From Chloroflexota bacterium (GTDB lineage Bacteria > Chloroflexota > UBA11872): a stretch of DNA of 6,654 nt. Under the pieces are notes generated by a model. That model had not been told where the DNA came from and searched no databases. It saw nothing but the letters and a program-made list of their open reading frames with translations. The position numbers and the translations under genes are program-made. The DNA is taken from positions 4,501 through 11,154 of the forward strand of contig JAPPFO010000159.1 in the NCBI GenBank assembly GCA_028875175.1, written 5' to 3'. Positions 1-5,359 of the stretch are shown here, in pieces (position 1 is the first letter of the stretch; each line of letters begins with the position of its first letter).

Positions 1-145
1 CACCCCAAAAACAAAATAACCCCCGCCGCATGGTGGCCCCGGGGGCCTTTGCACCCCCCCCGTTCGTCCCCCCCAAACCCCCCCTTGGGGCCGGGCCCGC
101 CCCGGGGGCCCCTCGTTTTGCCCGTTGCGGACGGGCGGGTTGGCT
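1..145. other. Non-coding, homopolymer-rich left end
   Basis: This segment lies downstream of the amtB stop codon. It contains three runs of 7-8 C (54-61, 68-74, 78-84), an A-rich patch at 7-19 and G/C blocks such as those at 87-115. Its composition is unlike the rest of the window and no plausible coding frame was found. A 6-bp perfect stem with a 5-base loop lies at 120-136 (GCCCGT / ACGGGC), but on the amtB strand it is followed by A residues, not a U-tract, so I do not call it a terminator. The most economical reading is a low-quality or misassembled contig end; a natural low-complexity intergenic tract is the alternative. Confidence 0.55.
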
Positions 146-1561
146 CTACGAAGCCTCGACCGGGTAGGTCTCTTCGCCGTGTTCCGGCATGTCGAGACCG
201 CTCATCTCCTCCTCGGGCGGCGCTCGCAGGCCCATGGTGGCCTTGAGCGCGTGGAAGAGCAGGAGTCCGGTGCCCAGAGCCCAGAGGACCGCCACCACGG
301 CGGCGATCAACTGCGCGACGAACTGGATGCCGTTGCCGGCAACGAAGCCGCTGACGCCGTACGTGCCATCGGCAAAGATGCCGACCGCCAGCAGGCCCCA
401 GACCCCGGCTACGCCGTGAACCGAAGAGGCGCCAATCGGGTCGTCGATCTTCAGCTTGGTGTCGATGAACCACACACCGGCCAGCATGACGATCGCGCCG
501 ACTGCGCCAACCACCACCGCGGCCCAGGGCGCGATGAAGGCGCAGGGGGCGGTGACGGCGACGAGGCCGGCCAGCGAGCCGTTGGCCGTGTCGGCCGCGC
601 TGATCTTGCCGCGCTGCACCAGCCGGATATAGGCGGCCGTGACCGCGCCGGTGGCGCCGGCCAGGAAAGTGTTGGCAATGATGACCGCGATGCGCGGGTC
701 GTTGCCGTTGACGGTGCTGCCGGCGTTAAAGCCGAACCAGCCGAAGAACAGGATGAAGGTCCCAATGACCACATAGACCATGTTGTGGCCCTTGAGCACG
801 CGGACCTCGCCGTTCGGTCCGTACTTGCCCATGCGGGCGCCCACGGTGTAAGCGCCGGCCAGGGCCAGCATGCCGCCGATGGTGTGGACCACGCCGGAAC
901 CGGCGAAGTCCACCGCCGCCGCGCCGATCCAGCTTTCCAGCTGCTCGCCGCCCAGCCAGCCGCCGCCCCACATCCAGTGCCCGTAGATCGGGTAGACCAG
1001 CGCGGTAACCAGGAAGCTGTAGGCCAGGTAGGCGGTGACCTTGGTGCGCTCGGCCACGGCGCCGGCCACGATCGTGGCCGTGGTGGCGGCGAACACCATC
1101 TGGAAGAACCAGAACATCGCCGTCGATACGTCGTAGGCCTGATTGACCAGGAAGAACCCGGAGTAGCCGATGAAGGCGTTGCCCTGGTCAAGACCCGGAA
1201 ATGCGCCCGACCCGCCGAACATGAACGCGTAGCCGAAGGCCCAGAACGAGAGGCCTCCCGCCGCGAAGTCCAGCATGTTCTTGGTCAGGTAGTTGACGGT
1301 GTTCTTCGCGCGGATCAGGCCGGCGCCCAGGAAGGCGAATCCGGCCTGCATGAAGAACACCAGGGCGCCGGACAGCAGCGTCCATACAAAGGTGAGGCCG
1401 ACGGTCGGGTCGGCCTCGAGCGTGGCCTCGCCCGACGGATCGGCCTGGGCGAAGACCAGGCTGCGAATGAGCATGATGGCCGTGAGCGCCAGCAGCACGG
1501 CCGTCGCCGCGCGAATCGTCAGCGCCCAGCGGGGCGCGTCGCGCGTCCAGAGAAGCGACAT
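146..1561 (-). CDS. amtB: Ammonium transporter (Amt/MEP/Rh family channel)
   Basis: The product is a 471-residue inner-membrane channel that conducts ammonia/ammonium for nitrogen assimilation; family members act as trimers. Residues 15-40 form a hydrophobic segment ending AQA-DP, consistent with the cleaved signal peptide of bacterial AmtB. About eleven hydrophobic segments follow. Family landmarks are clear: the YGHWMWGGGWL region (193-203), the first pore histidine H226 in GSGVVHTIGG, FGWFGFNAGS (273-282), NGSLAGLVAVTAPC (327-340) and the second pore histidine H382 in SSVHGVAGVWG. The C-terminal tail keeps the conserved GLR, GLD and EHGEE-Y elements that couple Amt proteins to GlnK/PII. 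The start ATG has a GGAG at 1572-1575, 10 nt upstream. No glnK is visible, but downstream is only 145 bases of poor sequence. The gene appears complete and monocistronic within the window. Long open frames on the opposite strand are shadows. Confidence 0.97.
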   Translation of the reverse strand: MSLLWTRDAPRWALTIRAATAVLLALTAIMLIRSLVFAQADPSGEATLEADPTVGLTFVWTLLSGALVFFMQAGFAFLGAGLIRAKNTVNYLTKNMLDFAAGGLSFWAFGYAFMFGGSGAFPGLDQGNAFIGYSGFFLVNQAYDVSTAMFWFFQMVFAATTATIVAGAVAERTKVTAYLAYSFLVTALVYPIYGHWMWGGGWLGGEQLESWIGAAAVDFAGSGVVHTIGGMLALAGAYTVGARMGKYGPNGEVRVLKGHNMVYVVIGTFILFFGWFGFNAGSTVNGNDPRIAVIIANTFLAGATGAVTAAYIRLVQRGKISAADTANGSLAGLVAVTAPCAFIAPWAAVVVGAVGAIVMLAGVWFIDTKLKIDDPIGASSVHGVAGVWGLLAVGIFADGTYGVSGFVAGNGIQFVAQLIAAVVAVLWALGTGLLLFHALKATMGLRAPPEEEMSGLDMPEHGEETYPVEAS

Positions 1562-1571
1562 CGTTGCGTAT

Positions 1572-1575
1572 CTCC
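1572..1575 (-). promoter_or_regulatory. Probable ribosome binding site of amtB
   Basis: On the minus strand GGAG precedes the amtB ATG by 10 nt. The core is short and the spacing is at the long end, but it supports the start at 1561, which also places the signal-peptide-like segment correctly. Confidence 0.5.
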
Positions 1576-1667
1576 ATGTAGAGAGAAAGGGTTGGATTCC
1601 GTGCCCGCGCGTCGTCGCCGGGAATCAACCATCGCCACGAGTCAACTTCGGGCGCCTGCGCCGCACC

Positions 1668-1716
1668 TGCCGTGGCGGCACGTTGGGGGCGCGCGCCCCG
1701 CGAGGATTCATCCTCG
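1668..1716. repeat. Cluster of three adjacent inverted repeats upstream of amtB
   Basis: Three dyads lie within 49 bases. TGCCG-TGG-CGGCA is at 1668-1680. The perfect 14-bp palindrome GGGGCGCGCGCCCC is at 1686-1699. CGAGGAT-TC-ATCCTCG, with 7-bp arms and a 2-base centre, is at 1701-1716. They sit 107-155 bases upstream of the amtB start. They could be operator sites, or RNA hairpins in a long amtB leader. The middle one could arise by chance in GC-rich DNA; the third, of mixed composition, is the least likely to be chance. No U-tract follows on either strand, so they do not look like intrinsic terminators. No known regulator motif was recognised. Confidence 0.5.
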
Positions 1717-1834
1717 ATCCCCGCGCTCCGGACGTTACATAGGCTGGCTCGCTCTTTTGCGATCACAAGGAAGTTGGGCAAGGGTAGCGCGCGAGAGTCA
1801 GAACTGTGAAACGCGGGCACCCGTGGACTGACCC

Positions 1835-2179
1835 ATGGCGCCACCGTTTGGGGATTCTGAATCCAGCAAGGCCACAGCAGCACGAGGCGCTCGAGAACTA
1901 CACTGGCCGCCGACTTGCCTGCAATTGCAGCAGCCTGACGCTATTCCAGTCGATATCACGATTCGAGGCGTTCCTGAGGCCCTGCGCGATAAGCTCGCCG
2001 CACGCGCCGCCTCAAGTGGCCGGTCGCTGGTGGGATTCCTGCGCGACGAACTGGAACGAATCGCGTCGCGACCTGCGATCTCCACCTGGCTGGCGGCTGT
2101 GCGGGACCGCAAGGCACGAACACAGACTCGCGTCAGCCCGGTCGATATTTTGCGCGATCGCGACGCGGACCGCGCCTGA
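1835..2179 (+). CDS. FitA-like ribbon-helix-helix antitoxin, orphan and possibly start-defective
   Basis: The ATG-initiated frame gives 114 residues, but only residues from about 37 resemble a known family: ITIRGVPE (41-48), then a helix DKLAARAASSGRSL, then LRDELERIASRP, RDRKARTQTRVS and a DILRDRDADR tail. This is the architecture of FitA/VapB-type antitoxins, in which an N-terminal ribbon-helix-helix binds the operator and the C-terminus wraps a PIN-domain ribonuclease toxin. The first 36 residues look unrelated. Family proteins typically begin M-P-x-x-I-T-I-R; here the aligned codon is ATT (1943-1945, Ile37), giving a 78-residue core of normal length. Alternative in-frame starts are CTG 1919 and TTG 1925. 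No good Shine-Dalgarno precedes any of them. No PIN toxin follows: a convergent gene ends 31 bp downstream. It may be an orphan regulator or a decaying remnant. The family call is firm, the start is not. Confidence 0.7.
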   Translation: MAPPFGDSESSKATAARGARELHWPPTCLQLQQPDAIPVDITIRGVPEALRDKLAARAASSGRSLVGFLRDELERIASRPAISTWLAAVRDRKARTQTRVSPVDILRDRDADRA

Positions 2180-2210
2180 GCGCACCCGCAGCCAGCCGCG
2201 ACTCGTTCGC

Positions 2211-3017
2211 CTACATCACCAGATTTTCGCCGCCGTCCACGCCGATCACGTTGCCGGTGATCCAGGCGGCGTCGGCCACGGTGAGGGCCGCGATGGCGCG
2301 GGCTACGTCATCGGTGGTGGTGATCCGTCCGGCCGGATTCATGCGGCGGGCCTGGTCGACCATGGCCTGGTTGCCGGGAATCTTGCGCAAGGCGGGCGTG
2401 TCGGTGACGCCCGCGCGGATGGCGTTGGCGGAAATGCCCTGTGGCGCCAGTTCCACCGCCAGTTGCCGGATGTGTTGCTCCAGGCCAGCCTTGGCCGCGC
2501 CCACCGGGCCGTAGCTGGGCCAAATGGTCGAGGTGCCGGCGCTGGTCATGGCGTAGATGCGCGAACCCTGGGTCATCAGGCCGCGCTCGACCAGGTCCTG
2601 CGACCAGTAGACGAGCGTGTGGGCCATCAGGTCCAGCGTCATGTCCATCTGCTTCGGGGTTACGCCGGGCGTGTCGTCAATGCCCACATAGGGCACCGTG
2701 GTGCCGAACGCGATGGAGTGAAGCAGCACGCGGACCGGCGGCTGGCCGCCCTGGACGTCCTCCGTGATCGCATCCAGCACGTTGGCGCGCGCGGACGGGC
2801 TGCCGGCGTTGACGTTGAAGAACCGCGCCTGGCGTCCCTGCGCCTCGATGTCCTGTTCAACCGCATCCGCGAGGTGCTGGGTGTTGCGCCGGTCGAAGTG
2901 CACGCCCACGATGTGCATTCCGCACGCCGCCAGGTAGCGGGCCGTCGCGGCCCCAAATCCGCTGGACGCCCCAAGCACCAGCGCCCAGCCATCCAGTTGG
3001 GGATGCGGTTCTGCCAT
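2211..3017 (-). CDS. FabL-like short-chain dehydrogenase, probable enoyl-ACP reductase
   Basis: This 268-residue Rossmann-fold oxidoreductase probably reduces enoyl-ACP with NADPH in the last step of fatty-acid elongation. It carries the classical SDR glycine motif GASSGFG (16-22), FDRR (41-44) after the second strand (suggesting NADPH), and LHSIAFG (99-105), which matches the HSIAF element of FabI-type reductases. The active site is Y169-x6-K176 (YGPVGAAK), the spacing of enoyl-ACP reductases, not the YxxxK of ordinary SDRs. The later stretch LAVELAPQGISANAI, then DTPALRKIPGN, NPAGR and VDGGENL, follows Bacillus FabL closely from memory. The ATG at 3017 is chosen over an upstream in-frame ATG (3113) because GGAGAG lies 5 nt before it and the extra 32 residues would precede a complete fold and overlap the divergent gene. 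It converges on the antitoxin and diverges from the oxidoreductase operon. Another NADPH-dependent SDR substrate remains possible. Confidence 0.85.
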   Translation of the reverse strand: MAEPHPQLDGWALVLGASSGFGAATARYLAACGMHIVGVHFDRRNTQHLADAVEQDIEAQGRQARFFNVNAGSPSARANVLDAITEDVQGGQPPVRVLLHSIAFGTTVPYVGIDDTPGVTPKQMDMTLDLMAHTLVYWSQDLVERGLMTQGSRIYAMTSAGTSTIWPSYGPVGAAKAGLEQHIRQLAVELAPQGISANAIRAGVTDTPALRKIPGNQAMVDQARRMNPAGRITTTDDVARAIAALTVADAAWITGNVIGVDGGENLVM

Positions 3018-3022
3018 CAGGT

Positions 3023-3028
3023 CTCTCC
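3023..3028 (-). promoter_or_regulatory. Ribosome binding site deciding the start of the FabL-like gene
   Basis: On the minus strand GGAGAG is followed by a 5-nt spacer and the ATG at 3017. This is the best Shine-Dalgarno in the window and favours the 268-residue product over a 300-residue form starting at 3113. Confidence 0.65.
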
Positions 3029-3066
3029 GCGAATCGGACTGTTGGCATCCTAACCCGCGAGCCGGG

Positions 3067-3095
3067 TTGACGCGGCGCGAGCGCCTGCGCAGATT
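3067..3095 (+). promoter_or_regulatory. Possible promoter of the gfo-nadD-rsfS operon
   Basis: TTGACG at 3067-3072 matches five of six bases of the -35 consensus. After 17 bases, CAGATT at 3090-3095 is a weak -10 (three of six). Transcription would begin close to the ATG at 3102, which has no Shine-Dalgarno, so a leaderless transcript is possible. The assignment rests mainly on the -35 and on position in an 84-bp divergent gap, and is tentative. Confidence 0.25.
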
Positions 3096-3101
3096 CATTC
3101 C

Positions 3102-4127
3102 ATGCCTCCACACCGCATCGGGATCGTGGGCTGCGGCCGCCGCGGCCGCGCCTTTGCCGCTGCCATCGCGTCCCTGGATGCTGTCGCCCTGGCGCTTTGG
3201 GTAGACGACGATCCAGCAGCGGCCCGCGCTTGCGCCGCCGCATACGGCGGGGCCGTGGCCCCGAGTTGGACCGACGAGGCCCTCGATACGCTCATCAAGG
3301 CCAGCCCACGCCTGGACTCCGCAGTTCTCGCGGCCGCCGTGCGGGACGGCCTACGGGTGTTGATCGACCCACCGCTGGCCCGAGGCATCGTGGACGCGCG
3401 ACGTGCGGTCCGCGCTGTTAAGAGCGTGCCGGGCGGGGTTGGCATGGGATTCGACTGGCGCTTCGAGCCGCTGGTGCGCCTGCTGCGCGTCCTGACGCCA
3501 CGGCCCCTGTTTGCCCACGTCTCCTTGGCCGTCGATCCCGGCCCGCCGCAGGCTCCGGAGTCTGTTCGGGAAACCATGTGGACGACGCCTCACCACGCAC
3601 TGGACCTGCTGGTGCATCTGTTCGACGGTCCGCCGGCGGAAGTCGTGGCTGACGGCGGCCCCATGCCCGCCGAGCGGAATGAAAGCGCAACGTCCAGCGT
3701 TCCCCCTCGTGCCGACGCGCTGGTTGCCGACCTCTACTTCGACCGCGAACGTCATGCCGCGATCACGGTTGGCGGCGGCGATGCGGACCCTGAACTCGGC
3801 CCCGTCGTGCTGGACCTGACCGACGGTGCAACCCGCGTCCGGATCTGGTCGAACTGGAGTGTCGCGGAAATCCTGCCGCTGGACGGCCGGTCCCCGGACC
3901 CACCGTCGCTGCCCGGCGTGCGGCTGGAGCGCGAAGGTCGGGCTCTCATGGCGCGAGCTGAGCCGGACGGCCAGGCGCTTCGTACTCTCGTGCAAGCCTT
4001 CATCGCCTCTGAGCCGGTTGACAATCGGTTGGCTGGCGCGGCCGACGGTGCGCGGGCCGTCGCAATTACCCGTGCCGTGCTGGCCGCCGCCGCGTCGGGT
4101 CGCACCCAGACCCTGAGCGCTGCCTGA
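3102..4127 (+). CDS. Gfo/Idh/MocA-family oxidoreductase with altered EKP motif
   Basis: The 341-residue product has an N-terminal Rossmann nucleotide-binding domain with GIVGCGRRG at 7-15 and an acidic residue cluster after strand two (VDDDP, 34-38). The C-terminal half fits the alpha/beta substrate domain of glucose-fructose oxidoreductase/inositol dehydrogenase proteins, including GFDWRFEP (116-123) and HHALDLL (164-170), the usual His/Asp region. These soluble enzymes normally oxidise or reduce sugars, inositols or related ligands with NAD(P). The conserved EKP motif, whose Lys takes part in catalysis, is replaced by DPP at 89-91 within LIDPPLARG, and the usual TP-x-x-x-H stretch reads ASPRLDS. 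Activity is therefore uncertain, and the substrate cannot be named. It is the first gene of a plus-strand operon: one base separates its stop from nadD. The start lacks a Shine-Dalgarno but gives an ideal N-terminus for the fold. Confidence 0.85.
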   Translation: MPPHRIGIVGCGRRGRAFAAAIASLDAVALALWVDDDPAAARACAAAYGGAVAPSWTDEALDTLIKASPRLDSAVLAAAVRDGLRVLIDPPLARGIVDARRAVRAVKSVPGGVGMGFDWRFEPLVRLLRVLTPRPLFAHVSLAVDPGPPQAPESVRETMWTTPHHALDLLVHLFDGPPAEVVADGGPMPAERNESATSSVPPRADALVADLYFDRERHAAITVGGGDADPELGPVVLDLTDGATRVRIWSNWSVAEILPLDGRSPDPPSLPGVRLEREGRALMARAEPDGQALRTLVQAFIASEPVDNRLAGAADGARAVAITRAVLAAAASGRTQTLSAA

Positions 4128-4128
4128 C

Positions 4129-4755
4129 ATGCACCGGCTGGGCGTCTACGGCGGCACATTCGACCCGGTGCATCGCGGGCACCTTGCCGTCGCGCGCAGC
4201 GTGCTAGAGGCGTTCGACCTGGACCGCGTGCTCTTTGTTCCAGCGCGCCAGTCGCCGCTGCGGGGCCCGCCGCTGGCCTCGGCTGGCGACCGACTGGCGA
4301 TGGTCCGCCGCGCCATCGAGGGCGAGCCAAGCCTCGAAGGCTCGGCCATCGACGTCAAGAGGCCCGGGCCGTCGTACATGGTCGATACGCTGTTGGAACT
4401 AGGTTCCCAACGTCCAGCGGCCGAGCTGTTCCTGATCCTTGGCGCCGATGCCCTGGATGAACTTCCAGCCTGGCGCCAGGCTGGGCGGATTCTGGCGGCC
4501 GCGCAGATCATCGTGGTACCGCGGCCCGGACATTCCACGGAGATTGCGCGGAAGGTGCTGGCCTTGCACCCGCAAGCCGATGAACGAATTCACCTCCACC
4601 GTATGCCCCCGGTGGACATTTCGGCCTCCCGGATTCGCGCTCAGTGCGCCCGGGGGAAACCTGTCGACGCCTGGGTGCCGCGGGCTGTGGCCGATTACAT
4701 CGCCGCCCACGGCTTGTACGCGAACCATGGGACCGAGTCGCGCGGGGCGATATGA
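4129..4755 (+). CDS. nadD: Nicotinate-nucleotide adenylyltransferase
   Basis: NadD transfers AMP from ATP to nicotinic acid mononucleotide, giving deamido-NAD and pyrophosphate, the penultimate step of NAD synthesis in the cytosol. The 208-residue protein is of normal length. It has the nucleotidyltransferase signature GGTFDPVHRGH (8-18, with the H15-x-x-H18 pair), FVPAR at 36-40, the PSYMVDTL element (81-88; the family usually has PSYTVDTL), LGADALDELPAW (104-115) and the ISASRIR motif (164-170) contacting the ATP phosphates. The ATG follows the preceding stop by one base and has no clear Shine-Dalgarno, suggesting translational coupling. Its stop TGA overlaps an ATG (ATGA, 4752-4755) that opens a 12-codon frame running into rsfS. 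The nadD-rsfS order is common in bacteria. Identification is secure. Confidence 0.97.
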   Translation: MHRLGVYGGTFDPVHRGHLAVARSVLEAFDLDRVLFVPARQSPLRGPPLASAGDRLAMVRRAIEGEPSLEGSAIDVKRPGPSYMVDTLLELGSQRPAAELFLILGADALDELPAWRQAGRILAAAQIIVVPRPGHSTEIARKVLALHPQADERIHLHRMPPVDISASRIRAQCARGKPVDAWVPRAVADYIAAHGLYANHGTESRGAI

Positions 4756-5131
4756 TTCAGCCGCCCGCAATCACTCCGGTTTGCTTCTGAGCCCAATCGA
4801 ACTCGCGCGCCACATCGTGGATGCGGTGGCCGCGCGCGGTGCGGCGGATACCGTGCTGCTGGACATCCGCGGCCTGAGCGTGCTGGCGGACTACTTCGTC
4901 GTTACCACGGTGTCGAGTACGCCCCAAATGCGTGCCGTGCGCGACTTGCTGGACCGCGAGTTGAAAGGCGAGGCCGGGCGGCGGCCGATGATTGAAGGCG
5001 AGGCGGCGGATGCCTGGGTGCTGGCCGACTTCGGCGACGTTGTGGTTCACGTGTTTTCCGAGGACGGTCGGGCGTACTATCAATTGGAAGAGTTCTGGAC
5101 GGAAGCGCCCGTCGTACTTCGGGTGCAGTAG
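4727..5131 (+). CDS. rsfS: Ribosomal silencing factor RsfS (start uncertain)
   Basis: RsfS (RsfA/YbeB/Iojap family) binds ribosomal protein uL14 and blocks joining of the 50S and 30S subunits when nutrients are short. The conserved core is unmistakable: IELARHIVDAV, DIRGLSVLADYFVVTT, STPQMRAV, the glycine-rich turn, then WVLADFGDVVVHVFSEDGR and YYQLEEFW. The coordinates use the ATG at 4727 (134 residues), which overlaps nadD by 29 bases and adds about 20 residues before the usual start of the domain. TTG 4781 (116 residues) or CTG 4787 fit the family N-terminus better, but neither has a Shine-Dalgarno. The ATG at 4752 overlapping the nadD stop would be the natural start, but it is in another frame and stops at 4790. 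The function is firm; the 5' end is not. It is followed 8 bp later by a small membrane protein gene. Confidence 0.92.
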   Translation: MGPSRAGRYDSAARNHSGLLLSPIELARHIVDAVAARGAADTVLLDIRGLSVLADYFVVTTVSSTPQMRAVRDLLDRELKGEAGRRPMIEGEAADAWVLADFGDVVVHVFSEDGRAYYQLEEFWTEAPVVLRVQ

Positions 5132-5133
5132 GG
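5130..5133 (+). promoter_or_regulatory. Probable ribosome binding site of the small membrane protein gene
   Basis: AGGG overlaps the rsfS stop codon and lies 6 nt upstream of the ATG at 5140. This spacing supports translation of the short gene, coupled to termination on rsfS. Confidence 0.5.
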
Positions 5134-5139
5134 TCGACG

Positions 5140-5319
5140 ATGCGTGAATTCAAGATGCTCCTGCTGGGCGTGGGGCTTGCCTTTCCCGCCGGATTTGCTG
5201 CTGGCCTTGCCACTGCGTACGTCCTTACCTCCGAGCAAACCGCCAACTTCCGGCGCGAGGTCGCCCGCAAGGTGTTTGGCGTCGAACCCGGCGTCGACTT
5301 CGAGACGCTCCACCAGTAA
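5140..5319 (+). CDS. Small single-span membrane protein, 59 residues
   Basis: The product starts MREFKMLLLG and ends with FETLHQ. Residues 7-29 are hydrophobic and glycine/alanine-rich, forming one predicted membrane segment after a short basic N-terminus. A charged, probably helical tail follows (EQTANFRREVARKVFG) and then a short acidic end. The layout recalls YtxH-type small membrane proteins, where a Gly/Ala-rich segment precedes a helix beginning near a Ser-Gly/Ser-Glu turn, but I cannot claim membership. Evidence that it is real: an AGGG ribosome site at suitable spacing, an 8-bp gap to rsfS, the same strand as the operon, and a sensible protein composition. It is the last gene of the operon; the convergent mutS2 ends 40 bases further. 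The function is unknown. One possibility is membrane-linked packing or stress adaptation, but nothing in the sequence shows it. Confidence 0.7.
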   Translation: MREFKMLLLGVGLAFPAGFAAGLATAYVLTSEQTANFRREVARKVFGVEPGVDFETLHQ

Positions 5320-5359
5320 GCGACGCGGTTCCGCGCCTGCACCGGCGGCCGATACCCCC
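5320..5359. other. Convergent gap between the operon and mutS2
   Basis: This 40-base gap must hold or border the 3' ends of two converging transcripts. It contains one short dyad, CGCGG-TT-CCGCG at 5324-5335, with no T-tract on either side. It is not strong enough to call an intrinsic terminator. Confidence 0.3.

Larger units (their letters stand above)
1562..1834. other. Divergent intergenic region between amtB and the antitoxin gene
   Basis: About 270 bases separate the amtB start from the first plus-strand ATG of the antitoxin frame, and about 380 bases separate it from the likely antitoxin core. I could not identify a convincing -35/-10 pair on either strand. The best TTGACA-like matches (minus strand around 1640-1645 and 1763-1768) have no suitable -10 at 16-18 bp. 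The notable content is a cluster of inverted repeats at 1668-1716, listed separately. amtB control elements should lie here, but which ones cannot be told by eye. Confidence 0.5.

Noticed and set aside
120..136. Hairpin GCCCGT-loop-ACGGGC just downstream of amtB as a terminator
   Set aside because: On the amtB strand the stem is followed by A residues, not T residues, so it lacks the U-tract of an intrinsic terminator.
1745..1760. Sigma-54-like element (GG ... GC) on the plus strand upstream of the antitoxin
   Set aside because: The spacing between GG and GC is 11 instead of 10 bases, the flanks match poorly, and it points away from amtB, the gene one would expect to be nitrogen-regulated.
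125..1831. Long plus-strand open frame of 568 codons opposite amtB
   Set aside because: It is the antisense shadow of amtB in GC-rich DNA: low-complexity composition, no recognisable domain, and amtB is unmistakable on the other strand.
1188..1883. Minus-strand open frame of 231 codons upstream of and overlapping the amtB 5' end
   Set aside because: It overlaps amtB in another frame and its arginine-rich residues look like a frame shadow.
1806..3053. Plus-strand open frame of 415 codons spanning the antitoxin and opposite the FabL-like gene
   Set aside because: It lies in a different frame from the antitoxin and antisense to a clear SDR; its residues show no domain pattern.
3018..3113. Upstream in-frame start (3113) giving a 300-residue FabL-like protein
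   Set aside because: The ATG at 3017 has a strong Shine-Dalgarno and starts a complete fold; the extra 32 residues are basic, unlike the family, and overlap the divergent gene.
5324..5335. CGCGG-TT-CCGCG dyad between the operon and mutS2 as a bidirectional terminator
   Set aside because: The arms are only 5 bp with a 2-base centre and no T-tract follows on either strand; such dyads are common in GC-rich DNA.
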